A stretch of 64,000 nucleotides of DNA, taken from NCBI RefSeq assembly GCF_016786355.1, contig NZ_JADWYX010000002.1:82145-146144 (forward strand), in the 5' to 3' direction. Positions within the stretch are counted from its first letter, which is position 1; every line of letters starts with the position of its first letter. The stretch is from Frankia sp. AgB1.9 (GTDB lineage Bacteria > Actinomycetota > Actinomycetes > Frankiales > Frankiaceae). The notes under the pieces are model-generated. The model was not told the origin of the DNA. It ran no database searches and saw only the letters and a program-made list of their open reading frames with translations. A program made the translations under genes and the position numbers. This document shows, piece after piece, positions 8,349-17,900 of the stretch.

Positions 8349-9215
8349 TCATTCCGTAACTACAGGAGCAGGTCCAACTCGGCCAGAAATAGGCCCGGGG
8401 AATTTGGACGAAACCCTACGACTCGTAGAGGAATGTCGCCGCACACAGGGGCCGGCTAACGCGATTACCGGCGACCAGCCGGCGACCTTGGGCCGGCGAC
8501 TGTCGACAACGGCCAAGCCGAGGGAGGCCAGCCAGACCCCGAGAACACTGACAGGCGGACTGAGCAGTCCTGGCACATCGCTATGAGCTGCCATCGCGAT
8601 GATTGCGAAGACGAGGCCAATTAATGGTGTCGAAGCGATGGCCCAGGCAACCGCCGAGCGTGCCGGAACATGTGCCGGCAGCACCTGGCCGGAATTTCCG
8701 CGCGCGTGATTTCCCAGCGACGGCGGGCCGCGGTCGGCCACCCGCGCTCCTTGGACCGCGCCCCAAGCCCTGCCGTCCCACCAGCGGTTCGCGGCGGGGT
8801 TGCGTGAGTCCGCGTACCAGCCGGCCGGCGGGGTGGATTCCGATTTATCACGACGGTTTCCGCCCGGGACGACTAGTTCGAACCTCCGGCCGCGAAGTCC
8901 CACGGGTTCGACTCGAACAGGCCAGCCATCCTCTACGAGGGCGTCAATAACTCGCCTGGGTCGCAGCGCGACGAATGCGAGACCGAGCCTGTTTCCATAT
9001 CTGTCAAGAAAGGTCACCGTCTTCCGCTTACCGAGGATCAGGTTACGTCTCTCGCAGAGAACCATGGCGACGCCGGTACGATCGATTTTCGTGGTTCCAA
9101 GAAATGCGCGCTCCTGCTCACAGGATTCTGGAGCCACCCTCAGCCGACACCAGTAGGCTGGCGTTCTCTCGAACCAGAGGCGGACATAGGCACCTCGGAA
9201 ACTGGTAGCGCTCAT
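8349..9215 (-). CDS. DUF2510-containing membrane protein with N-terminal uncharacterised domain
   Basis: About 288 residues. Residues 1-115 form an uncharacterised soluble domain, with short beta-strand-like stretches reminiscent of the PH-like proteins nearby. Residues ~125-148 are a DUF2510 motif (PPAGWYADSRNPAANRWWDG), a short Trp-rich module common in actinobacterial membrane proteins. Two or three hydrophobic segments follow (AVAWAIASTPLIGLVFAIIA; VSVLGVWLASLGLAVV; VIALAGP). The Ser/Arg-rich last 40 residues look degenerate relative to typical DUF2510 proteins, so the 3' end may be shifted or truncated. Start uncertain: the ATG at 9215 has AGGAAA only at a distance, and a GTG at 9260 is possible. 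Confidence 0.6.
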   Translation of the reverse strand: MSATSFRGAYVRLWFERTPAYWCRLRVAPESCEQERAFLGTTKIDRTGVAMVLCERRNLILGKRKTVTFLDRYGNRLGLAFVALRPRRVIDALVEDGWPVRVEPVGLRGRRFELVVPGGNRRDKSESTPPAGWYADSRNPAANRWWDGRAWGAVQGARVADRGPPSLGNHARGNSGQVLPAHVPARSAVAWAIASTPLIGLVFAIIAMAAHSDVPGLLSPPVSVLGVWLASLGLAVVDSRRPKVAGWSPVIALAGPCVRRHSSTSRRVSSKFPGPISGRVGPAPVVTE

Positions 9216-9347
9216 CTTGCGCAACACTTTCCTAGTGGGACGATGGGACTGAGCCCGCACAGAACGGCGACCAAGATCCTCTGCCCGCTACGGGTCCAAC
9301 TGCCGGACCGCCACGATCGGCCCGGTTCGCGGGCGCACACCAGAAGA

Positions 9348-9890
9348 TCAGTGCAGATTGTACGCGACTATTCCTGTCACTACTACCACCGTCGGTGCAA
9401 TGAGCGCTCGGGGCCCGGGCAGAAAAAACCTTCGGACGACTGTCGTGCCACCGGCATTTCCCGCTGCCCGCCGATCATTCAGCATCTTGGTCAGGGCGAC
9501 CTCGGCGCGGTCATTCGCGGTGCGAGCTCTCCCGAGCAGCCTGAAATTGGCGACCTCGGTGGCCGAACTCAGATACTCGGCTCCATATACCGTCTGAATT
9601 CGCAGATACTTGCCACTCCCATCAAACCCCCGTACCGCGCCCCAGGGAATATCGGTCTGGAAGAGCGGGTTTCGCACTGTGATCCCGGACTCCGTCGCCA
9701 CGAGCTCCGGACGGACAAAAATCACCCAGAAGCCAAGCGCGATCGGGGAGAACACAAAGAACGGCAGCACCAAGCCCGCCGAGTCCTGCTTTGCCGGAAA
9801 GAAGGCAAACACAAGAAACATGGCCCCGGAGCCGACCATTATCAGGTATCCCCAGAACCGGTTGGATCTGTTGTACCAGACCTGTCTCAT
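9348..9890 (-). CDS. PH-domain-containing membrane protein, candidate RHS-associated immunity protein
   Basis: A 180-residue protein from an ATG with GAGG five bases upstream. Two N-terminal helices (YLIMVGSGAMFLVFAFF; LVLPFFVFSPIALGFWVIFV) precede a small bacterial-PH-like beta domain (ATESGITVRNPLFQTDIPWG, IQTVYGAEYLSSATEVANF). A polar linker and a C-terminal helix (LIAPTVVVVTGIVAYNL) follow. This is the bPH_6-like topology often seen in actinobacteria. A truncated duplicate lies at 5949-6323, and both are preceded by a similar short sequence encoding RWTSEG in one frame, suggesting duplication together with a toxin tail. A protective (immunity) role is inferred from context, not from the fold. 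Confidence 0.7.
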   Translation of the reverse strand: MRQVWYNRSNRFWGYLIMVGSGAMFLVFAFFPAKQDSAGLVLPFFVFSPIALGFWVIFVRPELVATESGITVRNPLFQTDIPWGAVRGFDGSGKYLRIQTVYGAEYLSSATEVANFRLLGRARTANDRAEVALTKMLNDRRAAGNAGGTTVVRRFFLPGPRALIAPTVVVVTGIVAYNLH

Positions 9891-10200
9891 CGCGACCTCA
9901 GCTCAGCTCAGCCTCCACGGCGGAGAAGCGGCCTAACACCAGCTTTCTACCAGAGTGTCCCCGACAGTGGCCAGCCAGGCCTTCCGACGTCCAGCGTTGC
10001 TGCGCGACAGTTCGGTCAAGTGAGGTCCCAGTCGACAGCGGTGCCCGAGGCGCCGCGATCCGCAAATCAATCGAGAAGCCACCTCTGCACGTATCGCGCT
10101 TCCAAGAACTCACTACGGCACGGCTGCCGGCCGCCCGAGGACGGCCGGCAGCTCAGACAGTGCCTTCCGTTTGCCGCGACGGGCCGGACGTGGGACGTGC

Positions 10201-10318
10201 CTAGTGCAGCGCCTCAGTAATTCCTTCGACACCGCCGCCCTCGTCCACCCCACCGACTATCAGAAGTAATGATCAACCCGGGCACCCACAGCAAGAAACT
10301 ACTGAGGCGCTGCATTAG
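10201..10318. mobile_element. MITE-like element with 19-bp terminal inverted repeats and TA duplication
   Basis: CTAGTGCAGCGCCTCAGTA at 10201-10219 is the inverse, with one mismatch, of TACTGAGGCGCTGCATTAG at 10300-10318. Reading inward from the TA dinucleotides at 10202-10203 and 10316-10317, the element is 112 bp with 16-bp termini flanked by a TA target duplication, as left by IS630/Tc1-mariner transposases. There is no room for a transposase, so it would be a non-autonomous derivative. Its right edge supplies the TAA stop of the 10315-10728 gene. The rest of the gap 9891-10200 holds only the RWTSEG-type remnant (9967-9996) and no convincing gene. Confidence 0.65.
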
Positions 10319-10728
10319 AGGGTGCCCAGCGTCGGGGTCCACGGGGTCAACCGTCGTGCCGCCTCCGAGTCCAGCGCTCCGTCTTCCAGCCACACCGAGG
10401 ACAGGGCCTGACGGAACAGCGGGCACCGTCGCGCCAGCTCGTCGATCCGGAGCGAGATTTCGTTCCCGTGCTCGGCGATGAGGTCTTCCAGAGGGCCTGC
10501 CCCCACCGTCACGGCCCCGGCCTCGTCCGGCATCGACCGCAACAGAGCCACGACAAGCTCCAACGCGTTCTCACCGCCCCGATCTATGAGCTCCCGAGCC
10601 GCCTGCCAGCCTCTCTCCACTTCGGGCGGTTCTCCCAGGCTCCAGAGCTTTCGCTCCTCTCGGGTGCCGTTCGCCAACCGCTGGCCCTCCCACCAACCGC
10701 GGGCCAGCCTGTCGACATTCTCAATCAC
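10315..10728 (-). CDS. Hypothetical protein (DUF6869-like), possibly truncated by the adjacent MITE
   Basis: A 137-residue soluble acidic protein containing GAGPLEDLIAEHG near residues 76-88, preceded by an alpha-helical region with WW and ELVVALL. I recall this motif from small actinobacterial proteins labelled DUF6869, a family without known function, but could not check it. The start is a GTG at 10728 with no clear ribosome site. The stop codon is formed by the TA/terminal repeat junction of the 118-bp element at 10201-10318, so the native C-terminus may have been replaced. Lying two genes downstream of the RHS gene, it is a candidate immunity-type gene by position only. Confidence 0.55.
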   Translation of the reverse strand: MIENVDRLARGWWEGQRLANGTREERKLWSLGEPPEVERGWQAARELIDRGGENALELVVALLRSMPDEAGAVTVGAGPLEDLIAEHGNEISLRIDELARRCPLFRQALSSVWLEDGALDSEAARRLTPWTPTLGTL

Positions 10729-10781
10729 GGCCGTGATCTTACTTGTCAGAATGCCCAGTAGAGGGCGGGTGGCGCGCTGCC

Positions 10782-11780
10782 TCAGCCGAGGACGCGACGT
10801 GCGGCGTCAGCATGGCCGCCGTCAATCAGGGTCTGACGTAGCTTTTCCCGCTGCGGCTTGCCCAACAGGGCAACCGCGTCGATGATCTTCCGCGATGTCC
10901 ACGGTCGGCGGGCGGCGATGATCTGCCAGTAGAGCGCGACTTCCGGGATCAGGAATCTGACCGGGTCCGCGCCGGGCTGGCCCAGATCGGCGAGGCGGAT
11001 GGACGACTGGGCGTCCCAACGAGGCTTCCAAGCATCCTCGTCGACGTCGGCGAGCAGGACGCGCAGTCGCCACGGCTGCCGGTCGGCCTGCCGGACCCAC
11101 AGCTCGTCAGTCCCTGTACGGCTGAGGTCGTCGGTTGGCCGGTACCGGCGCGGCCAGCTGCCATAGGACCAGATCTCCCAGCCTGGCAGTAGTGTCTGTA
11201 ACGTCCCTGCCTTGGGCACGGTCACGGCGATGGTCATGTCCTGCCCGGCAGCGGCGCGGGCAAGTCCGCGGTCGACAGCGCGGTCACCCGCGATCCACCA
11301 CGGTCCCGGCCACCTTGTGAACAGCTCCGTGGCTTCGGCGAGGGACATCGGGCTCCAGCCGGGGAACCGCCGGCGCCGTCGCGCGAACGTCCCGACGAAG
11401 AAGGCCCCGATCCCGAGCGCGGCAGCACCGGTTGCCGCGGGCCCAATGTAGTAAGGAACGTTGTTCCCGCCGTGCGCCGAATAGGGGTTGCCTCGGTTGT
11501 ACACGATCCGTAGCCGACCGCCGACCGGAACGTTCGTCGGCGCATCGAGCTCCGTCACGATCACTCGACCGTCATCCGTCGTGAAACGAACAGTGCTCGG
11601 ACCACGCCCCACGCCGGGTTTGACGACCTCAGCGATCGCCGAAACGCCTCTGTGCGCGAAGACGTAGTCGGATCGCAGCCACCCCAGCGCCAGCCCAAGA
11701 CCTCCCACGGCCACGAGCACCCCGAGCAGGAGGCGCCTGCCATCGGACAGGTTCGTGGCGCGAACAGGCGAATTGATCAC
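10782..11780 (-). CDS. Membrane-anchored protein with degenerate ANT(2'')-like nucleotidyltransferase domain; candidate RHS immunity gene
   Basis: The GTG at 11780 has GGAGGGGG about 6 bases upstream and gives 332 residues. The N-terminus has a helix (LLLGVLVAVGGLGLALGW), a small extracytoplasmic DUF3592-like domain (SAIAEVVKPG, VRFTTDDGRV, GGRLRIVYNRGNPYSAHGG), a second helix and an RRRRR stop. From about residue 145 the C-terminal half resembles the nucleotidyltransferase family related to aminoglycoside adenylyltransferases (WWIAGDRAVD, LPGWEIWSYG, ELWVRQADRQPWRLRVLLAD, FLIPEVALYW). The usual WWIAGG glycine is D, and the catalytic D-x-D region reads AGQDMTIAV, so catalysis is doubtful. It is the first gene after the RHS stop (139 bp away), the standard position for an immunity gene. 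That role is inference. Confidence 0.65.
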   Translation of the reverse strand: MINSPVRATNLSDGRRLLLGVLVAVGGLGLALGWLRSDYVFAHRGVSAIAEVVKPGVGRGPSTVRFTTDDGRVIVTELDAPTNVPVGGRLRIVYNRGNPYSAHGGNNVPYYIGPAATGAAALGIGAFFVGTFARRRRRFPGWSPMSLAEATELFTRWPGPWWIAGDRAVDRGLARAAAGQDMTIAVTVPKAGTLQTLLPGWEIWSYGSWPRRYRPTDDLSRTGTDELWVRQADRQPWRLRVLLADVDEDAWKPRWDAQSSIRLADLGQPGADPVRFLIPEVALYWQIIAARRPWTSRKIIDAVALLGKPQREKLRQTLIDGGHADAARRVLG

Positions 11781-11919
11781 CGACCCCCTCCGATCACGGT
11801 CGCACAAAACGGGGAGCAGCGGCTGGGGTATCAATTGGCATTTAGGAGATCCTCGTCGCGACGGCTGTAATTGGGGTTTGCTGGACTAAATCTTCTTCAT
11901 GCATCGCAGGAACCCTTGG

Positions 11920-14900
11920 TCACCAATACGGATTCCACGAGGCACGGCTTCCACTGACGTAGGTCGCCGTTATATTGGCCGATGAGACGCCCGCCACGTA
12001 CTTCGGATACGACCACGGCCTGCCCTTGGTCCGCCGGTAGGTAGCCACCGCAAACCTTTCTACACGACTGAGCCTGGGAGCTCGGACGCTCCGAGGTCGA
12101 ACTACCCGACGCGCGAGGACAGCCATTCCATATCGATCGATGGCCGCGCCGACCCCCGCTCCAACCGCCATTCCCAATCCGATGCCAGCAGCGTTCCTAA
12201 ACTGACCGTTAAGTGAATAGCCGATGACCTGCGTCAATCCGCACGCCATGCCAAGCTGCCCTGGGGCAAAGTTCGTGCAGAGCGTGATCAGCTTATTGTT
12301 CGCAAGATTCAGGCCGGCCTTTTGAAGCTTCTTCCACATCTTCCGAAGGTGGGGCCATTGTCCGTCTACGTCGGTGCAGTTAATGGGGTCGGCGTTGCAG
12401 TAGTCGTAGGCGCTCGCCGAGCCGCCAGGGACCGGGTCGGTCTGGAGGAAGCGGCCGAGGTCGGGGTCGTAGAGGCGGACGCCCATGAGGGTGAGGCCGG
12501 AGAGGGTGTTGCGGGAGCGCTGTTTGCCGCCGAGCCAGCCGTAGGTGGGGTAGGCCGCGGAGGTGAAGTACGGCAGCCCGAACTCGGTGTTGTCCGAATA
12601 GCTGGCCAGTGATGTCGCGCTGGTCGAGTCGGCCACCGTGGCGACGATGTCGCCGTGCAGGTTGGCGAGCTGCAGGGTGACTGTGCCGGCGTTGTCCTGG
12701 ATGGCGGCCAGGCTGCTGTCGATGCCGACGATGTTGCGGGTCCAGGCGGTACCGGTCCCGATCCAGGCGGGATCGTCTCCGGACGCGGATGTGTAGTGAT
12801 TGATCGAGGTCGTGCTGCCGTCGGTCCAGGAGCGGATGCGCCGGGCTGGGTCGAGCGCGTACGTGCGGGTCGTGGAGCCCACGGTCTCGGACGCGACCAG
12901 GTCGTCGACGTAGTACCCGATCGCGGCCGACGTGCCGTTGGGTGGGTAGGGGTCGGTGGTGGTCCGTCCGAACAGGTCGTAGGTGTAGCCGCTATTGGTG
13001 AGGCGATCGGCCTGGTCGTAGCCGAAGCCGAAACCGGTGGGTGACGTGCTGGTCGAGCAGGTGCCGGTGTCACTGCCGCCCGCGTCGGGGTAGCTCGTCA
13101 GCGAGGCGCGGTTGGAGTCGGCGTCGTAGGCATAGACACGGGTGTTACACAGGGCCGTCCCGCTGCCGAAGCTGGCGGTATCCGCGACCGAGGTCAGCCG
13201 TCCAGACAGGTCATAGCCAAGAGTTCTGCCACCCTGTGGCGTGCTGTCGAGCCGAACCTGGCCGTAGATCGAGTTGGCCTGCGCGAACGTCATCCAAGGA
13301 GTGGTGCCCATGGTGTAGGTCAGTGCGTTGGCATCGCCGGAGTTGTCGTACCGGGTCTTCGCGACCAGACCGCTTGGATAGGTCTCCGTCGTCATGCTTC
13401 CGTCGCCGTTGTAGGTGGCGGAGAAGGTGGACGGGGCGGAGCCGGCGCCGACGTTGAGGGAGGTGACCAGGCCGCGGTGTTCTCCCGCGACTCCGTCATA
13501 CGTGTAAGTGTAGGTACCCTTCCCGTCGGACGAGGTCGCCACCCGACCGTCGATGTCATAGCTACTCGAGGCCGAGTTGCCATCGGCATCCGTCTGCGAC
13601 GTGACCCGACCCCAGGAGTCATAGCCCGTGGTCAGCGTGATTCCGCTGGTGGTGGTGGTCGTTGCCAGGCCAGTCGCGGGGTCGAAGCCAAAGGTGGCGG
13701 TCGGAAGGGCCGTACCGCCGTTGGCCGCGGGGCTCGCGGCGATCGCCTCGGAAGTCTTTCGGCCGGCGCTGTCGTAGGTGTCGGTCGTCGTCCGAGTGGT
13801 CGTCGTGCCGGAGACGGTCACGCTGTCGGTCGACGTCAGGGGCTCGGCGAGGTCGTTGTAGGTGTCGGTGGTGACAGGCAACGGGTTGCCGGTGCTGGGC
13901 TGGGCGGCGGGGCCGGAGGTGCAGGCCAGGCCGGTCCAGGAGGCGTTGACGCAGCTACCTGTCCCTGTCGCGGTGTAGTACGTGGTGAGGGTGGTGTAGG
14001 CGTCGGTGCCGGTGCTGTTCGCCTTGGGCTGGCGACTCTCGACGACGTTGCCGGCGGCGTTGTAGTAGGTCGTCCTCACGATGTCGGGGGTGGTGCCGCC
14101 ACCCATCCAGGTCGTGACCGTCGTGGGCTTGCGCAGGTTCCAGCCGGAGGTCGACGGGTCGGCGCCGGTCTTGGCCTCGTAGCCGTTCACCGTCTTGCGG
14201 GGGTCGACGTCAGTTCCGGAGAGCGTGCGGGCTGTCGTCGTGACCGTGGTGGGCAGGCGGTAGGGGTCGGGTGCGGACGGGGCGCCCTGGTCGTAGTCGG
14301 TGTGGACGTGTTCGCGGGCGGAGTACCGGCCACCGCTGTTGTCGATGATCGGGTGCGTCGGGCCGTAGGTGTCGGTGACGAGGACGCCGTCCGACGAGTA
14401 GACGGTCTGGTCGTCCAGCAGCTGCGAGCGGGCAGCCGAGGTCGTCAGCGCCGCGACCGACGGGTCGGTGTCGGCGGTCGGCGTCAGCGCCTGGTTGCGG
14501 TTCTCCGCGGACAGTGAGCGGACGACGTTGCCGTTGGCGTCGTGCTCCGTCGTGCTGATCTGCCAGGCGTTGTTGCCATAGCTCGCCGCGTTGACCGCTC
14601 GGCCGTCCGTGTCCAGGTAGGTCAGGGACGCGTACGGCCAGTCTGTGGCGGTGGGCGGCGAGGCTGGCACGTGGTCGGCCGCGAAGACGCCCGCGCCGTA
14701 GATCGGCAGGTCGGTCTGGGCCCAGTTCGCGGCCTGGCCGGAGGACAGGTCGATGGGCGCGCCGGTGCCGGTGATGGGGATGTCGTAGGCGACGGTCTGG
14801 GTCGCGGTCGCCCCGGCCGGGGTCGGCCGGGCGGCGGTCAGCAACCGGCCGCTGCCGTCGTAGGCCATGGTCCAGGTCGCCTGGCCGGGCGGTGTGACCG

Positions 14901-17900
14901 TCGTCAGGCGGTTCAGGCTGTCGTAGCCGTACGTGGTGGCGAGCCCGGTACGCGGGTCCTTGGCGGAGCGAAGCAGGCCGTTCGAGTCATAGGCGTACTG
15001 GGCGACCGTGACCGCCGGGTTGCCGTTGAGCGACATCGCTATCGCCGTCAGCCGGCCGAGGTAGTCGCCCCAGGTCGCCGGGGTGGTGCCGGTCGCGGTC
15101 GTCGAGGACGCGTAGGTCAGCGTCAGCGCGCGGCACCCGGCGACCAGGGTGGTGCACGTGATGCCGGCCGGGATCGGCGCGAGGATGCGGGTGGTCCGGC
15201 CGGAGGAGTCCGTGGTGAAGGACGAGGTGGTACCCGACCCGGGCTCGATCACGCTGGCGACCGGCCAGGTGGTGGCGCCGTTGACGGTCACCGCCTGGTA
15301 GACCGTCTGGGTGCCGTCGTCGTCGGTCGCGGTGAACTGGGTCGCCGAGTTCTTGACCAGCTTCGACCCGTCCGTCCCGGAGTCACCGACACCGGTGTAG
15401 GCGTACGGGTAGGCGCCGGTGCCGGAGCGGACGTAGACGTCCTGGACCCCGGTCTCGTCGGTCAGGGTGACGTAGCCCTGGGAGTCGGTGAAGTCGGCGA
15501 GTGTCTCGTCGGCGCGGCCGGCGTCCGGGCCCGGCATGGACGCCGTCCAGCCGGGGCCGAACACCCCGGTCGCGCCGGGCGTGGTCGTGGCGACGGCGGG
15601 CCGGACCTCGAACATGACCCACGAGTTGGTCGCCGTCGTCGGCGCCGTGGTGGAGATCGTCATCGTCTGGCCGAACGTCGTCGACGGGGCCGTGCGGTAC
15701 AGGGCCGCGCCGGTCGCGTCGAACTGGGAGTAGCTACCGGCCAGCGTGACTCCGGTGCCAGGTGTCGGGGTGCCGGCGGCGTTCCAGTCGGCCACGGCCG
15801 CGAACGCCATGGACCCGGCCGTCGTCGACGTGACGGACTGGTTGAGCACACCCTCCGCCGTCGTCGCGGGGCCGATGTTCGTCGCGGCGATCGGGTTGAT
15901 CAGGTTGGCCCCGGTCAGCACGATGACCTTGAGCGACTTCGTGCACACGTTGTTCGACGCGTGCAGCGTCACCGTGCGCGCGGAGGACCCGGTCGTCTTC
16001 GCCCACCAGGCGACGGCCTCGTCCTTGGACGCGCTCGCGCCGGAGCTGCCGATCTGGGTCCAGGTCAGGGCGCCGGAGTCCGAGATCGACGGGCCGTTGC
16101 TCGTGCCCGAGGAGTTGGACGCGGTGTCACCGAACGCGAGCAGCAGCGCGTTCGCCGGTGCGGTGAACGACGCCGTGACCGCGTTGCCGGCCGCAGTGCA
16201 GCCGTTGCCGGCCCAGCCGACCGCCGCCGGCGACGACGGGTCGACGACCAGCCCGCCGGCGCTCGACAGGGTCGTGTCGGTACGGCCCACGGTCAGGCTG
16301 CCGGTGTAGGTGGGCATGGACACGTCGGTGGCGGAGACCGCGAAGTCACCGGTCAGCAACGCCACCGTCCCGGGGCCGGCCGGTGAGGTCGCGTCCGCGT
16401 CGGCGAAGGCACGGCGGGAGTACTGCACCGTGCGGGCCGGGGTGCAGGACACCGTCGACGACGAGTCCGTGAAGCAGGCGCGGATCTGGTCCGCGCCGTC
16501 CGGGACCGAGTAGTTCGCCATCGTGGTGCCGAGGTCCCACGTCAGCTTGTCGAACAGGGCCGAGCCGTTGCGGGCCACCGGCCAGGCCGTGGGGTGCGTC
16601 GAGGTCCCCGCGATGACGACGTCGGAGGTCGGGACGTCGACCCAGGTCGTCGCGGTGTTGGAGCCCCAGTGGTACTGGTAGCGCACCGACACCTGGCTCG
16701 ACGGCGCCTGGCCCTCGAGCGTGGTGTACCGCTGGATCCGCGCGCCTTCGTCCGGCTGGGCCAGCGCTCCGGTGCCCACGCCGAAGCTGTACGAGACGAC
16801 CGACGACAGGTTGCCGGAGGTGTCCTTGGTGCGCACGTAGAACTTGTGCAGACCGGGTGTCGGTCCGAGGGTGGGCGTCGTGGTCGCGGTCGTCTCGGTG
16901 GCCGGCGACGGCTGGTCCAGGCCATACAGGAACGACTTGGTGTCGCCGCCGGGTGAGGTCCACGTGAAGGTGCCGGACGTCGCCGAGCCCCAGCCGCCGG
17001 ACGGCCAGACCGTCGAGCTCACGGCCGACGGCGCGGCCGGGGCGGTCGTGTCGACGGCGAACGGGATCCACGTCGACCAGGCCTTCGAGTAGTCCGTCCC
17101 GTCGAACCCGCGGGCCCGCCACTCATACGACCCGCCGTTGGCCAGCAGGCCCGACGGCACCGTCCACGCGCCGGTGCTGTTCGCCGCGATGTTGGAGACG
17201 GATCCGTTCGCGAGCTCGGTGGTGGCGTTCGAGTTCCAGACCTCGAAGTCCACCCGGACCGCCGTGCCGTCCGGGTCGTACGAGCCGCCGTAGAGCGTCG
17301 GCGTCGTCGTGTTCGTCAGCACCGGTGACGGGCTGGCGGCGCACGGTGCCAGACACGGCGCCGTCGACCGGCCCGAAACGGTCGCCGGGTAGGAGTTGTA
17401 CGTGACCGAGATGTGCGGCGCGAGAATCGTGTCGCCCGAGTAGAACCACTTGAACTGGTTGGTGTCCGACTCGTTCGAGGCCCGCATCGTCAGCGCCTCC
17501 GGCGAGGCGAAGCCGTTGCTCGACCACGCCGACACCAGCCCGGTGATGTCGATGTTCGTCCCGCCCGAGCCGGTGCACGAACCGCCGTTGTTGAACGTCC
17601 CCGAGCCCCAGAAGACGCCGTCGGCGGTCGGCTGGGTGTTCCAGGTCGTCCCCGCGCCCACCCCGCCGGAGCCCTCGACCACCATCGGCTCGACCGTGCA
17701 CGTCTGCGAACCGCCCTGCCACAGGTTCAGCACCGCCGAGGTGACGTGCTTGCCCTTGATCGCCGAGTCGTCGAAACGCAGGAACGAGCGGTTCACCGAG
17801 TTGCCGTTGAGGTTGCCCAGGCGCAGCTCGGAATACGTGTCGTAGTTCGTCGTCGGGTTGGCGCTGTTCACGTCCGTGTCGAGGTTGTCCGCGAGCGTCG

